Of a stretch of 64,000 nucleotides of DNA, positions 1 through 9,608 are shown in pieces (positions within the stretch are counted from its first letter, which is position 1; each line of letters starts with the position of its first letter). Both the position numbers and the translations under genes were made by a program. The stretch comes from Burkholderia sp. GAS332 (GTDB taxonomy: Bacteria > Pseudomonadota > Gammaproteobacteria > Burkholderiales > Burkholderiaceae), in NCBI GenBank assembly GCA_900142905.1, contig FSRV01000001.1, positions 2,852,001 through 2,916,000 of the forward strand, in the 5' to 3' direction. The notes under the pieces are model-generated. The model was not told the DNA's origin, made no database searches, and saw nothing but the letters and a program-made list of their open reading frames with translations.

Positions 1-1488
1 CTCTTCGAGCATGAAAAGCGCTTGACGGATGTACTGTTCGATCATCCGGTTGCCAATGAAGCCGTCGCAGACACCCGAGACCACTGCGGTCTTCTTGATC
101 TTCTTCGCGAGCTTCATGACGGTGGCGAGCACGTCTTTCGCCGTCTCCTTGCCGCGTACCACTTCCAGCAGCTTCATCACGTTGGCCGGGCTGAAGAAGT
201 GCATGCCGACCACGTCCTGCGGACGCTTCGTGAAAGCGGCGATCTTGTCGACGTCCAGAGTCGATGTGTTCGACGCGAGGATCGCGCCGGGCTTCGCCAC
301 TTCGTCCAGACGCTTGAACACCTGCTCCTTGACACCGAGTTCCTCGAACACTGCTTCGACGATCATGTCGGCGTTTTTCAGGTCGTCATAAGAGAGCGTC
401 GGCGTGATCAAAGCCATACGCTGTTCCAGCGCTTCGGGCTTGAGCTTGCCTTTCTTGACGGTAGCTTCGTAATTCTTGCGGATCGTGGCAATGCCGCGGT
501 CGAGCGCTTCCTGCTTCGTTTCCAGCAGCGTGACCGGAATGCCCGCGTTGATGAAGTTCATCGCGATGCCGCCACCCATCGTGCCGGCGCCGATCACGGC
601 TACCTGCTTGATGTCACGCACCGGCATGTCGGACGGCACGTCAGGAATCTTGCTCGCGGCACGTTCGCCGAAGAACGCATGACGCAGCGCATGGCTTTCC
701 GGCGTCTGCACGAGGGCGATGAAGCATTCCCGTTCGAACGCGAGGCCCTTGTCGAAACCGTTCTGCACGCCTGCTTCCACCGCGTCGATGCACTTTAGCG
801 GTGCCGGGAAGTTTTTCGCTACGCCCGTGACGGTATTGCGCGCGAACTGGATGAAACCGGCGGCATTCGGATGCTCGATCTTGCGGTCGCGCACCTTCGG
901 ATGCGGACCCGTTTTCGCACCGACCTTGCGGGCAAACGCGAGCGCCGCTTCGGCCAGATCACCTTCCACGACTTCGTCGAACAGGCCCGAATCGGCCAGC
1001 TTCTCCGACATCACCGGCGCACCGGAGACGATCATGTTGAGCGAGGCTTCAAGGCCGATTGCTCGCGGCAGACGCTGCGTGCCGCCCGCGCCCGGCAGGA
1101 TGCCGAGCTTCACTTCCGGCAGCGCGATCTGCGCGCCGGGCGCGGCGATCCGGTAATGCGCGCCGAGCGCCAGCTCGAGGCCGCCGCCCATGGCGACGCT
1201 GTGAATCGCGGCGATAACCGGCTTGGCGCTGCCCTCGACGGTCTTGATGACCGTATGGAGCGTCGGCTCCTGGGTCGCCTTCGGCGTGTTGAATTCGGTG
1301 ATATCGGCGCCGCCCGAGAAGGCTTTGCCGGCGCCCGCCAGCACGATCGCCTTGATGGCCGGGTCGTTCTGCGCGCGCTCGATCCCTTCGACAATACCGG
1401 CTCGCGTCGAGAGGCCGAGACCGTTTACGGGGGGATTGTTCAGCGTGATGACGGCCACGCCGTCATGAGTTGTGTAGTCCACTGCCAT
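1..1488 (-). CDS. 3-hydroxyacyl-CoA dehydrogenase / enoyl-CoA hydratase (FadB/FadJ type), 3' end beyond window
   Basis: Bifunctional beta-oxidation enzyme that hydrates 2-enoyl-CoA and then oxidises 3-hydroxyacyl-CoA with NAD. Only the first 496 codons are in the window and no stop is reached. Residues 1-180 form a crotonase domain with the oxyanion-hole segment GKAFSGGADITEF and the catalytic-Glu region PEVKLGILPGAGGTQRL. The dehydrogenase part follows, and the last visible residues (VSGVCDGFIGNRMIEQYIRQ) are typical of 3HCDH. The ATG at 1488-1486 has GGAGG seven bases upstream. It lies 142 bp downstream of the acyl-CoA ligase on the same strand but has its own promoter in that gap. FadB and FadJ subtypes cannot be separated without the missing C-terminus. 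Confidence 0.93.
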   Translation of the reverse strand, partial: MAVDYTTHDGVAVITLNNPPVNGLGLSTRAGIVEGIERAQNDPAIKAIVLAGAGKAFSGGADITEFNTPKATQEPTLHTVIKTVEGSAKPVIAAIHSVAMGGGLELALGAHYRIAAPGAQIALPEVKLGILPGAGGTQRLPRAIGLEASLNMIVSGAPVMSEKLADSGLFDEVVEGDLAEAALAFARKVGAKTGPHPKVRDRKIEHPNAAGFIQFARNTVTGVAKNFPAPLKCIDAVEAGVQNGFDKGLAFERECFIALVQTPESHALRHAFFGERAASKIPDVPSDMPVRDIKQVAVIGAGTMGGGIAMNFINAGIPVTLLETKQEALDRGIATIRKNYEATVKKGKLKPEALEQRMALITPTLSYDDLKNADMIVEAVFEELGVKEQVFKRLDEVAKPGAILASNTSTLDVDKIAAFTKRPQDVVGMHFFSPANVMKLLEVVRGKETAKDVLATVMKLAKKIKKTAVVSGVCDGFIGNRMIEQYIRQALFMLEE

Positions 1489-1594
1489 CTGCCAGCCTCC
1501 ATGCGATGAGGCGGCGCAGCACGCGCCGCCCGTCCGGTTCGTCGAGTCGACTCATTGTCCGACTTTATTTCCGATTTTCCCGGGGTCAGCAGGC

Positions 1595-1623
1595 AGAATA
1601 CACAAAAAAGCACGCTCGTTCAA
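1595..1623 (-). promoter_or_regulatory. sigma70-type promoter of the FadB-type gene
   Basis: On the reverse strand TTGAAC (1623-1618) is followed by a 17-bp spacer and TATTCT (1600-1595). It starts just after the ligase stop codon and would give a leader of about 100 nt. That leader contains a 10-bp palindrome GAGTCGACTC (1544-1553) and a GC hairpin (1510-1530, 8-bp arms), either of which could be regulatory. Confidence 0.55.
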
Positions 1624-1630
1624 TTTATCG

Positions 1631-3316
<1,686 letters not shown>

Positions 3317-3562
3317 AAAGAGAGGTCTCCTCGCCTTGTTTGCGTCATTGGGGTTGCAGCTCGGGGGCCGCGCGGCGCGTTTCGGCAGGTCCGCCAGGGA
3401 CGCTCCGGTGGGTCGCGTGGCGCACTCTGAAACGGCGCAGGCGCGTTCCGGCAGGAGACGCCCGGCACACCGGCGCGTGTCTGGCTAAACCTCGGGCTGA
3501 GGGCCGGCCAGCAGCTCCGCGGGCGCGGACTTACAATATCGGTTAATCCAGAGGCGCTCAAT

Positions 3563-5119
3563 ATGTCGTTTTCCCCAAGCATTGCAGGGTTATCCGGGCC
3601 TTTATCGGCTCTTTCCGACGCACTTATCACCTCGCCTGATAGCGCATTCGCGCAGCTCGGCAGCGCGTTTCTGACGCGGCTGCCGGCGGCGCCGCTCAGT
3701 GCACCGTACGTGGTCGGGTTCTCCGAAGACACCGCTGCGCTGCTCGGTTTAGAGCCCGGGCTCCAGAATGATCCGGGCTTCGCCGAACTGTTCTCCGGCA
3801 ACGCCACGCGTGAATGGCCGTCCGAAGCGCTGCCGTATGCCTCGGTGTATTCGGGCCATCAGTTCGGCGTGTGGGCCGGCCAGCTCGGCGACGGCCGCGC
3901 GCTCGGTCTCGGCGAAGTCGAACACGACGGCCAACGCTTCGAGCTGCAACTCAAAGGCGCGGGCCGCACGCCCTATTCGCGCATGGGCGACGGCCGCGCC
4001 GTGCTGCGTTCGTCGATCCGCGAATATCTGTGCTCGGAAGCGATGCATCACCTCGGCATTCCGACCACCCGCGCGCTGTGCGTGATCGGCTCCGATCAGC
4101 CGGTGCGCCGCGAGGAAGTCGAAACCGCTGCGGTCGTCACGCGCGTGGCGCCGAGTTTCGTGCGCTTCGGACACTTCGAGCATTTCTATTCGAACGATCG
4201 CGTCGATGCACTGCGCGCGCTCGCCGATCACGTGATCGAGCGCTTCTATCCGCATTGCCGCGAAGCCGACGATCCGTATCTCGCGCTGCTGAATGAAGCG
4301 GTGATGTCGACCGCCGATCTGATGGTCGAATGGCAAGCTGTCGGCTTCTGCCATGGCGTGATGAATACCGACAACATGTCGATTCTTGGTCTCACGATCG
4401 ACTACGGCCCGTTCGGTTTCATGGACGGTTTCGACGCCGGCTACATCTGCAATCACTCTGATTCGCAAGGCCGCTACGCGTACAAGATGCAGCCGCAGAT
4501 TGCGTATTGGAACCTGTTTTGCCTCGCGCAAGGCTTGCTGCCGCTGTTGGGTGAACACCATGAGGAAAGCGTGCGCGGCGACAAGGCGATCGAAGACGCG
4601 CAGCGTGTGCTCGGCGGCTTCAAGGAGCGTTTCGCGCCGGCGCTGGAAAAACGCATGCGCGCGAAACTCGGCTTGGAAAGCGAGCGCGACGGCGACGACA
4701 CGCTGGTCAACCGTCTGTTCGAAGTGATGCACGCCAACCGTGCGGATTTCACGCTGACCTTCCGCAATCTGGCGCGTATTTCCAGACACGATGCGAGCGG
4801 CGACGCGCCGGTGCGCGACCTGTTCCTCGACCGCGCCGCCTTCGATGCGTGGGTGAACGACTACCGCGCGCGTCTGTCCGAAGAAACACGCGACGACGCC
4901 GCGCGCGCCATTGCAATGAACCGTGTGAACCCCAAATTCGTACTTCGTAATCATCTGGCGGAAACGGCGATCCGCCGGGCGAAAGAGAAGGACTTCTCCG
5001 AAGTGGAACGTTTGGCCGCAGTGCTGCGCCGTCCGTTCGACGAACAACCGGAAAACGAAGCGTATGCGGGGCTGCCGCCGGATTGGGCCAGCTCGCTGGA
5101 AGTGAGTTGCTCTTCGTGA
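3563..5119 (+). CDS. selO: SelO protein adenylyltransferase (YdiU family)
   Basis: Pseudokinase-fold enzyme that transfers AMP to Ser/Thr/Tyr of target proteins, with redox-linked functions known for the family. It has 518 residues, the usual bacterial length. Recognisable pieces are [36 protein letters not shown] and the metal/ATP segment [25 protein letters not shown]. The C-terminus SLEVSCSS carries Cys where animal homologues carry selenocysteine. An AGAGG ribosome site precedes ATG 3563. msrB begins 38 bp downstream on the same strand, suggesting a shared transcript. The 246 bp upstream, divergent from the acyl-CoA ligase, holds no gene; TACAAT at 3532-3537 is a possible -10 element. Confidence 0.95.
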   Translation: MSFSPSIAGLSGPLSALSDALITSPDSAFAQLGSAFLTRLPAAPLSAPYVVGFSEDTAALLGLEPGLQNDPGFAELFSGNATREWPSEALPYASVYSGHQFGVWAGQLGDGRALGLGEVEHDGQRFELQLKGAGRTPYSRMGDGRAVLRSSIREYLCSEAMHHLGIPTTRALCVIGSDQPVRREEVETAAVVTRVAPSFVRFGHFEHFYSNDRVDALRALADHVIERFYPHCREADDPYLALLNEAVMSTADLMVEWQAVGFCHGVMNTDNMSILGLTIDYGPFGFMDGFDAGYICNHSDSQGRYAYKMQPQIAYWNLFCLAQGLLPLLGEHHEESVRGDKAIEDAQRVLGGFKERFAPALEKRMRAKLGLESERDGDDTLVNRLFEVMHANRADFTLTFRNLARISRHDASGDAPVRDLFLDRAAFDAWVNDYRARLSEETRDDAARAIAMNRVNPKFVLRNHLAETAIRRAKEKDFSEVERLAAVLRRPFDEQPENEAYAGLPPDWASSLEVSCSS

Positions 5120-5157
5120 CGAGCCCCCAAAACAATCTCGAGACAGGAACCCCGACC

Positions 5158-5580
5158 ATGAACAAGCCCGACGACCTCAACACCGACGCCCCTGCCGTCC
5201 AGAAAGACGACGCCGAGTGGCGCAAACAGCTCTCCGACATCGAATACCAGGTGACGCGCCACGCAGCCACCGAGCGGCCCTTCACCGGCCGCTACCATGA
5301 CCACTGGGACCGCGGCATTTATGACTGCGTCTGCTGCGGCACGCCGCTGTTCGAATCGGACACCAAGTTCGACGCCGGTTGCGGCTGGCCGAGCTACTTC
5401 AAGCCGATCAACGGCGAAGTGATCGCCGAAAAAACCGACCGCACGCACGGCATGCTGCGCATCGAGGTGCAGTGCAAGAACTGCGGTGCGCATCTGGGCC
5501 ACGTATTCGAAGACGGACCGGCGCCGACCGGTCTGCGTTACTGCATCAATTCGGCTGCGTTACAATTCGAGCCCAAGTAA
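5158..5580 (+). CDS. msrB: Peptide-methionine (R)-S-oxide reductase MsrB
   Basis: Reduces the R epimer of methionine sulfoxide in oxidised proteins. It has 140 residues from ATG 5158, preceded by ACAGGAA; an upstream in-frame extension into selO is possible but would lack a ribosome site. Two zinc-binding pairs are visible (CVCC and CKNC), together with the substrate segment [11 protein letters not shown] and the catalytic cysteine in LRYCINS near the C-terminus. It follows selO by 38 bp. The next 268 bp (5581-5848), before yciB, are GC-rich and I see no gene or clear promoter in them. Confidence 0.95.
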   Translation: MNKPDDLNTDAPAVQKDDAEWRKQLSDIEYQVTRHAATERPFTGRYHDHWDRGIYDCVCCGTPLFESDTKFDAGCGWPSYFKPINGEVIAEKTDRTHGMLRIEVQCKNCGAHLGHVFEDGPAPTGLRYCINSAALQFEPK

Positions 5581-5848
5581 CGCAGCACGGAGTTCGGCGC
5601 GTTGCCGGCCGGCGGCCCACGCGTGCATCCATGCACGCTTGCAGCATCCCCCGCCCGTCGGCCGCGACACCCTTCATCCGGCTTGCGAACCGGACAACCC
5701 ACCGTCGGCAGTCAGGCAACGAGCGGCCGCTCACACTGGCCAGCACCGCTCACCAGCCGCGGCGGCGGGTTCATGCAGCCAACCACCACGGGCGCCTCGC
5801 GCCGCGTCCCTCTTTCTCCGACCTACTCTCCGAATCCCCGACCAGATA

Positions 5849-6379
5849 ATGAAATTCCTGTTCGATCTGTTCCCGATCATCCTGTTCTTCGTCACCTTCA
5901 AGATATGGGGCATTTTCACGGCGACGGCAGTGGCGATCGTAGCCACGCTGGTGCAGATCGCGTGGGTGGCGTTCCGCCACCGCAAGGTCGATCCGATGCT
6001 GTGGGTGAGCCTTGGCGTCGTCACCGTTTTCGGCGGCGCGACGCTGGTGCTGCACAACGATACGTTTATCAAATGGAAGCCGACCGTGTTGTACTGGGCG
6101 TTTTCGGTCGCGCTGATCGTCTCGCAACTGGCCTTCAACAAGAACCTGATCGAGGCGATGATGGGCAAGCAGATCACGCTGCCGCACGCGATCTGGGGCA
6201 AGCTGAATATCGTCTGGGCGATTTTCTTCGTGCTGCTCGGACTGGTTAACCTGTTCGTCGCGTATCACTACACGACCGACCAGTGGGTCAATTTCAAGCT
6301 GTTCGGCGCGACCGGATGCCTCGTGGTATTCATCGTCGGACAGAGTTTGTGGCTGTCGAAGTATATGAAGGAAGAATGA
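5849..6379 (+). CDS. yciB: Inner-membrane septation protein A (YciB/IspA family)
   Basis: Integral membrane protein of 176 residues, matching the family length, with about five hydrophobic helices starting at [20 protein letters not shown] and ending [11 protein letters not shown]. YciB is linked to cell-envelope synthesis and septation in enterobacteria; its biochemical activity is unknown. The ATG at 5849 begins the conserved N-terminus; a longer in-frame reading from 5486 is Arg/Pro-rich and not family-like. The stop is one base before the bolA start, so the two are almost certainly cotranscribed. Confidence 0.93.
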   Translation: MKFLFDLFPIILFFVTFKIWGIFTATAVAIVATLVQIAWVAFRHRKVDPMLWVSLGVVTVFGGATLVLHNDTFIKWKPTVLYWAFSVALIVSQLAFNKNLIEAMMGKQITLPHAIWGKLNIVWAIFFVLLGLVNLFVAYHYTTDQWVNFKLFGATGCLVVFIVGQSLWLSKYMKEE

Positions 6380-6380
6380 C

Positions 6381-6695
6381 ATGACAAGCGATGCTTTCAT
6401 GCACGCCACCACCGCCGAGCGCGCCGCGCTGATCGAGGCGCGCCTCACCGCCGCGCTCGCGCCGGTCGCCTCGATCCAGATCACGGATGACAGCGCGCAG
6501 CACGCGGGCCACGCCGGCGCCTCCGCCGGCGGTCATTTCAGTGTCACGATCGTGGCCGCCGCATTCGCCGGGAAAGCCCGCGTGGCGCGGCATCGCATGG
6601 TGTATGATGCGCTGGCCGATGCCATGCAGCGCGGCATTCACGCCCTTGCAATCACGGCGTATACGCCCGAAGAATTTGCTTTGTTGCCCCGCTAG
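6381..6695 (+). CDS. BolA-family protein
   Basis: Small 104-residue BolA/YrbA-like protein. The family uses a class II KH-like fold, partners with monothiol glutaredoxins in iron-sulfur homeostasis, and may act in transcription. The core includes the HFSVTIVAAAFAGKARVARHRMVYDAL segment (split by the conserved His-Arg pair) and the ending IHALAITAYTPEE. An internal ATG at 6399 is possible, but the ATG at 6381 has AAGGAAGA upstream inside the end of yciB. It contains an Ala/Gly/His-rich insert (QHAGHAGASAGG) where most BolA proteins have a short loop. ppiC follows 11 bp downstream. Confidence 0.88.
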   Translation: MTSDAFMHATTAERAALIEARLTAALAPVASIQITDDSAQHAGHAGASAGGHFSVTIVAAAFAGKARVARHRMVYDALADAMQRGIHALAITAYTPEEFALLPR

Positions 6696-6706
6696 GAAAC
6701 CTTTCG

Positions 6707-7486
6707 ATGACCTTGAAGAAAACCCACCTTTGGGTATTGCTGGCTGCATTCGCGGCCGCACCTGCATTCGCACAGAACATCGCTGTCGTGAACGGCACGC
6801 CGATTCCGAAAGCACGCGCCGACGCACTGATCGATCAACTGGTTCATCAAGGCCAGCAAGATACGCCGCAACTGCAAATGGCCGTGCGCGAAGAACTGGT
6901 GAACCGTGAAATCCTGATGCAGGAAGCGCTGCGCCGCGGCCTGCCGAATCGTCCGGACATCAAGGCACAAATCGCCGTTGCACAGCAAACCGTCGTGCTG
7001 CGCGCGCTGATCGAAGACTTCGTGAAGAACAACACGCCGACCGACGCCGAAGTCACCGCGCGCTACAACGCGCTGGTCAAGGACGCGGGCGGCAAGGAAT
7101 ATCACCTGCATCACATCCTGGTCGACAACGAACAGCAAGCGAAGGATCTGATCGCCAAGATCAAGGCCGGCGCAAGCTTCGAAGACCTCGCCAAGCAATA
7201 CTCGAAGGACCCGGGATCGGGCAAGAACGGCGGCGACCTGGACTGGTCGGACCCGAAGGCCTACGTACCTGAATTCGCGGACGCGGCCACGCATCTGCAG
7301 AAGGGCCAGATGACCGACACGCCGGTGCATACGCAATTCGGCTGGCACATCATCCGTGTCGACGACGTGCGTAACATCACGCCGCCACCGCTCGAACAAG
7401 TGCGTCCGCAGATCGTGCAGCAGATCCAGCAGGAAAAGCTGCAGGCGTTCGAAGAAGGTCTGCGTAAGAACGCGAAGATTCAGTAA
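6707..7486 (+). CDS. Periplasmic PpiC/parvulin-type peptidyl-prolyl isomerase
   Basis: Exported foldase of 259 residues. A signal peptide with cleavage after PAFA (residue 22) is followed by a SurA-N-like region with INREILMQEALRRG-type helices, then a rotamase domain at about 130-225 with YHLHHILVDNEQQAKDLI, GKNGGDLDWSDP and TQFGWHIIRVDD. It probably assists outer-membrane protein folding. It is the last gene of the yciB-bolA-ppiC run and is followed 25 bp later by a strong terminator. In many relatives purL lies next; here hipBA and a porin intervene. Confidence 0.92.
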   Translation: MTLKKTHLWVLLAAFAAAPAFAQNIAVVNGTPIPKARADALIDQLVHQGQQDTPQLQMAVREELVNREILMQEALRRGLPNRPDIKAQIAVAQQTVVLRALIEDFVKNNTPTDAEVTARYNALVKDAGGKEYHLHHILVDNEQQAKDLIAKIKAGASFEDLAKQYSKDPGSGKNGGDLDWSDPKAYVPEFADAATHLQKGQMTDTPVHTQFGWHIIRVDDVRNITPPPLEQVRPQIVQQIQQEKLQAFEEGLRKNAKIQ

Positions 7487-7512
7487 GCGTTCTTTGGCTG
7501 CTGCTTCAGAAT

Positions 7513-7541
7513 AAAAAAGCCGCCCTCGGGCGGTTTTTTTG
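7513..7541. terminator. Bidirectional terminator between ppiC and hipA
   Basis: CCGCCC-TC-GGGCGG hairpin (7520-7533) flanked by an A-run and a T-run, so it can serve ppiC on the forward strand and hipA on the reverse strand. A 22-bp block including this hairpin (7516-7537) is repeated exactly at 9561-9582. Confidence 0.88.
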
Positions 7542-7601
7542 TTTCTGCGGGGTTTATTTCGCTTCTGCTAATGCAAGGCCGCAGTCGCCAGGACGCCGGT
7601 A

Positions 7602-8894
7602 TCACTTGCGAAGAGCCCTGCTCATCTCCGCGAGCGGCATCGCAACGATCGAGTCGAGCAGCCGGACTTCGCCGGCATTCGGCTGCGCGATCTCGTCGAC
7701 GGCGCGGCGGGTATCCACTACCTTGGTGTCGACAATGGCCAGTATCTCGTCGAGCAATTTTTCCGAACCTTTTGGCGGGAGGCCAAGCACTTCGCCGAAT
7801 GCCAGCATGTTCTTTCTGGAAATGTCCGCAAACTGAGTGGCCTCTCCAACCGGCATTGTCAGGTCGCAGTGCGGCCAACGGTCCCGCTGATTCGGCTGAT
7901 AGGTCGGCGTATGGTAGACGACTGTACTGACCAGATCGTAAAACGGCGCCAGCATGTAGCCTTGAGCGCTGACGAAGAACGAGAGGTTTTTGAGGTGGGA
8001 ATCCGCGTTACCGACGAGCACGTTGAAGACCGCCCATCGGAATACATCGAGACGTGCCTTTGCCCGCGTGCCCGTTTTTTCGATAGCATCCCTGAGTACC
8101 TGCGCCGTCGCGTTCTGATATTTGAAGTGACGATCGTAGTTCAACAGCTGCATTGCGTCGACCGTATGCAGGCGTCGAACCGGCTCTGCTGCCATATCAC
8201 GATCGAAGCGGTCGATGACATAGCAGGCCGAAGGCACGCGCATGAAATGCGTAGCTGGCACGCGCACACCCATCGCTTGCGCCAGCTGCATGCAGAAAAA
8301 TTCGTTTATCGCGGAATGAGGATAGCCTGTACTTCGCATGTCAGGTTTGAGCAGATGCATTGACGGCTCATTACCCACGGGCTCAAAGAGCTCGTAATTC
8401 GGTGCGTCGCCTCGCACGGACAGCAGCAGTTTTTGTTGGGCACCCGCCGCGGACATACGTTTGGGCGCGGTGGTGCTGAGCGCGCGCTGCGGCATAGCCT
8501 GAATGCGAGCGTCCAGTTCCGCGTACGACAACGGTTGCAAACCGCCGGATCCCTCGTGTTCACCCTCGGCGAGGAGCGTCAAGGCTCCTGCCGACTCCCG
8601 GCCGTAGTATGCAAGCAGACCCCACGCATCGCTCGCATTGACTTTGGCTTCACGGGCGAGCGCCGTGCGCATTTCCTCTTCTGGCAAAAGATTGTCGAAG
8701 AACCATTGCACTGGCCTCTCGCTCGACCCGTCGATGAAAGCCTCGGCATGTAGAGGAAAAGCGGGTGAAAGCGCGAATGCGTCTTCGCGGCCCAGCCAGT
8801 CCTTATCGTAGGCAAATGACCAGATACCGCGTTCATCGCTCACCACGCCAACGCGCCTGCCATCCGCGTATGCGACGAGCGTTCTAGCTGCCAT
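7602..8894 (-). CDS. hipA: HipA-type serine/threonine kinase toxin
   Basis: Toxin kinase of a type II toxin-antitoxin pair. The E. coli homologue phosphorylates glutamyl-tRNA synthetase and induces persistence; the target here is unknown. It has 430 residues with a complete domain set: N-terminal subdomain 1 at 1-110, the P-loop/autophosphorylation segment RMSAAGAQQKLLL (Ser148), the ATP lysine in HLLKP (K183), VIDRFDR, the catalytic loop GNADSHLKN (D298, N303), and the metal aspartate in LAPFYDL (D320). No inactivating change is seen. The start overlaps the end of the antitoxin gene by 11 bp, implying translational coupling. It is absent from the usual ppiC-purL neighbourhood, so it is probably acquired. 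Confidence 0.93.
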   Translation of the reverse strand: MAARTLVAYADGRRVGVVSDERGIWSFAYDKDWLGREDAFALSPAFPLHAEAFIDGSSERPVQWFFDNLLPEEEMRTALAREAKVNASDAWGLLAYYGRESAGALTLLAEGEHEGSGGLQPLSYAELDARIQAMPQRALSTTAPKRMSAAGAQQKLLLSVRGDAPNYELFEPVGNEPSMHLLKPDMRSTGYPHSAINEFFCMQLAQAMGVRVPATHFMRVPSACYVIDRFDRDMAAEPVRRLHTVDAMQLLNYDRHFKYQNATAQVLRDAIEKTGTRAKARLDVFRWAVFNVLVGNADSHLKNLSFFVSAQGYMLAPFYDLVSTVVYHTPTYQPNQRDRWPHCDLTMPVGEATQFADISRKNMLAFGEVLGLPPKGSEKLLDEILAIVDTKVVDTRRAVDEIAQPNAGEVRLLDSIVAMPLAEMSRALRK

Positions 8895-9171
8895 GAGTAG
8901 TCCGTCGGCGCTGGAGCGCCTTGGTGGCCAGGGCCGGAGGAATGTCCACGGAAACCTGTGCGCGGAGGGTAATGCCCAGTTCGCCGAGAAGGTGGAGCAC
9001 CTTGCCGATCTGGGCGGTCGGCTTGCCCGCTTCGATGTGTGTGATGAACTTGGGGGACAAGCCGGTGGCGATGGAGAGTTCGTCGCGCGTCAGCCCTTGT
9101 GCGAGCCTTGATGCCCGCACAAGATCGCCCAACTCCGTCATGCTGCTGATGAGATCGTCGGATTGACGCAT
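8884..9171 (-). CDS. hipB: HipB-type antitoxin, Xre-family DNA-binding protein
   Basis: A 95-residue antitoxin and autorepressor. A helix-turn-helix lies at about residues 12-65 (LGDLVRASRLAQGLTRDEL, then ATGLSPKFITHIEAGKP), followed by a strand ITLRAQVSV and a basic tail. The ATG at 9171 has GGGAG six bases upstream; a longer in-frame reading to 9318 would translate through the operator palindromes and is rejected. It ends in TAG inside the hipA start, an 11-bp overlap. Four 20-bp palindromes upstream (9191-9362) are the likely binding sites. Confidence 0.92.
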   Translation of the reverse strand: MRQSDDLISSMTELGDLVRASRLAQGLTRDELSIATGLSPKFITHIEAGKPTAQIGKVLHLLGELGITLRAQVSVDIPPALATKALQRRRTTHGS

Positions 9172-9190
9172 TCTCTGCTCCCGTACCCGT

Positions 9191-9210
9191 TCGTACCCGC
9201 TCGGGAACAT
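9191..9210. promoter_or_regulatory. hipBA operator site 1 (degenerate), overlapping the promoter
   Basis: TCGTACCCGCTCGGGAACAT: the left half matches the palindrome and the right half has three mismatches. A further half site GTACCCG lies at 9183-9189. On the reverse strand an extended -10 (TGC then CATAAT, 9214-9209) abuts this site, so bound HipB would block the likely hipBA start about 19 bp upstream of the hipB ATG. No good -35 is seen. Confidence 0.6.
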
Positions 9211-9241
9211 TATGGCACGAGATAGAGCTGCAGGACCGGAT

Positions 9242-9261
9242 TCGTACCCGATCGGGTACGA
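9242..9261. promoter_or_regulatory. hipBA operator site 2 (perfect palindrome)
   Basis: TCGTACCCGATCGGGTACGA is a perfect 20-bp inverted repeat, 51 bp start-to-start from site 1. It sits immediately upstream of the expected -35 region of the hipBA promoter. Confidence 0.78.
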
Positions 9262-9291
9262 ACTGCCGAATTGAACGACTATATGGCTGTG

Positions 9292-9311
9292 TCGTACCCA
9301 AGCGGATACGA
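9292..9311. promoter_or_regulatory. hipBA operator site 3
   Basis: TCGTACCCAAGCGGATACGA, one arm mismatch from a perfect palindrome and 50 bp from site 2. The spacer sequences between sites are unrelated to each other, so this is a repeated binding site and not a tandem duplication. Confidence 0.72.
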
Positions 9312-9342
9312 GCAGCACCGAACCGGCGAGTGCCGCACCCTT

Positions 9343-9362
9343 TCGTACCTGAGCGGATACGA
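9343..9362. promoter_or_regulatory. hipBA operator site 4
   Basis: TCGTACCTGAGCGGATACGA, 51 bp from site 3 and about 170 bp upstream of hipB. The only gene that could plausibly use it is hipBA, because the porin gene beyond ends (not starts) on this side. Confidence 0.68.
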
Positions 9363-9416
9363 ATCAGGTGTCGTCAATCTAATAACACCCGCGAACGGAA
9401 CCTGCGTGTGGCCGCC

Positions 9417-9485
9417 CGTTGTCCGCCTTTGCGGCCGCCTGACATCGCGGCCGTCGCACCGGCAAGCGGCCGCGCGCGGACAACG
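9417..9485. repeat. Long imperfect inverted repeat upstream of hipBA
   Basis: Outer arms CGTTGTCCGC (9417-9426) and GCGGACAACG (9476-9485) are fully complementary. Inner arms GCGGCCGC (9431-9438 and 9466-9473) are also complementary, separated by a small internal loop of four and two bases. The 27-nt loop is GC-rich. There is no T-run, so it is not an ordinary terminator. Confidence 0.75.
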
Positions 9486-9508
9486 CGGCAGTCTGCATTA
9501 CAACACCA

Positions 9509-9535
9509 TTAACCCAACCAGCGGCGTGCATTCTG
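9509..9535. repeat. Copy of the purL 3' end (candidate attachment site, left copy)
   Basis: These 27 bp match the last nine codons of purL, including the stop (11155-11181), at 25 of 27 positions, in the same orientation. Read as purL the copy still encodes [12 protein letters not shown], since both differences are third-position C-to-T changes (AAC/AAT and GGC/GGT). Similarity stops at both ends. It is best explained as an integration or recombination scar carrying purL sequence from a related species. Confidence 0.75.
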
Positions 9536-9554
9536 AATTTTTTTCTGGCTTACC

Positions 9555-9588
9555 AAAGACAAAGCCGCCCTCGGGCGGTTTTGTCTTT
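9555..9588. terminator. Terminator downstream of the porin gene (bidirectional)
   Basis: A 16-bp-arm hairpin with core CCGCCC-TC-GGGCGG extended by AAAGACAAA and TTTGTCTTT. It lies 20 bp past the porin stop and can also shield hipBA. It shares 22 identical bp with the terminator at 7516-7537. Confidence 0.85.
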
Positions 9589-9608
9589 CGATTCATCATG
9601 TCGCTCCC

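Noticed and set aside
9172..9318. N-terminal extension of the HipB-type antitoxin
   Set aside because: It would translate across two operator palindromes, and the internal ATG at 9171 has a good ribosome site and conserved Xre start.
9417..9485. Integron attC site
   Set aside because: The arms do not carry the GTTRRRY / RYYYAAC core, and there is no integron integrase nearby.
9330..9512. 60-codon forward frame upstream of hipBA
   Set aside because: Runs through an operator and the inverted repeat, Arg/Pro-rich, no ribosome site.
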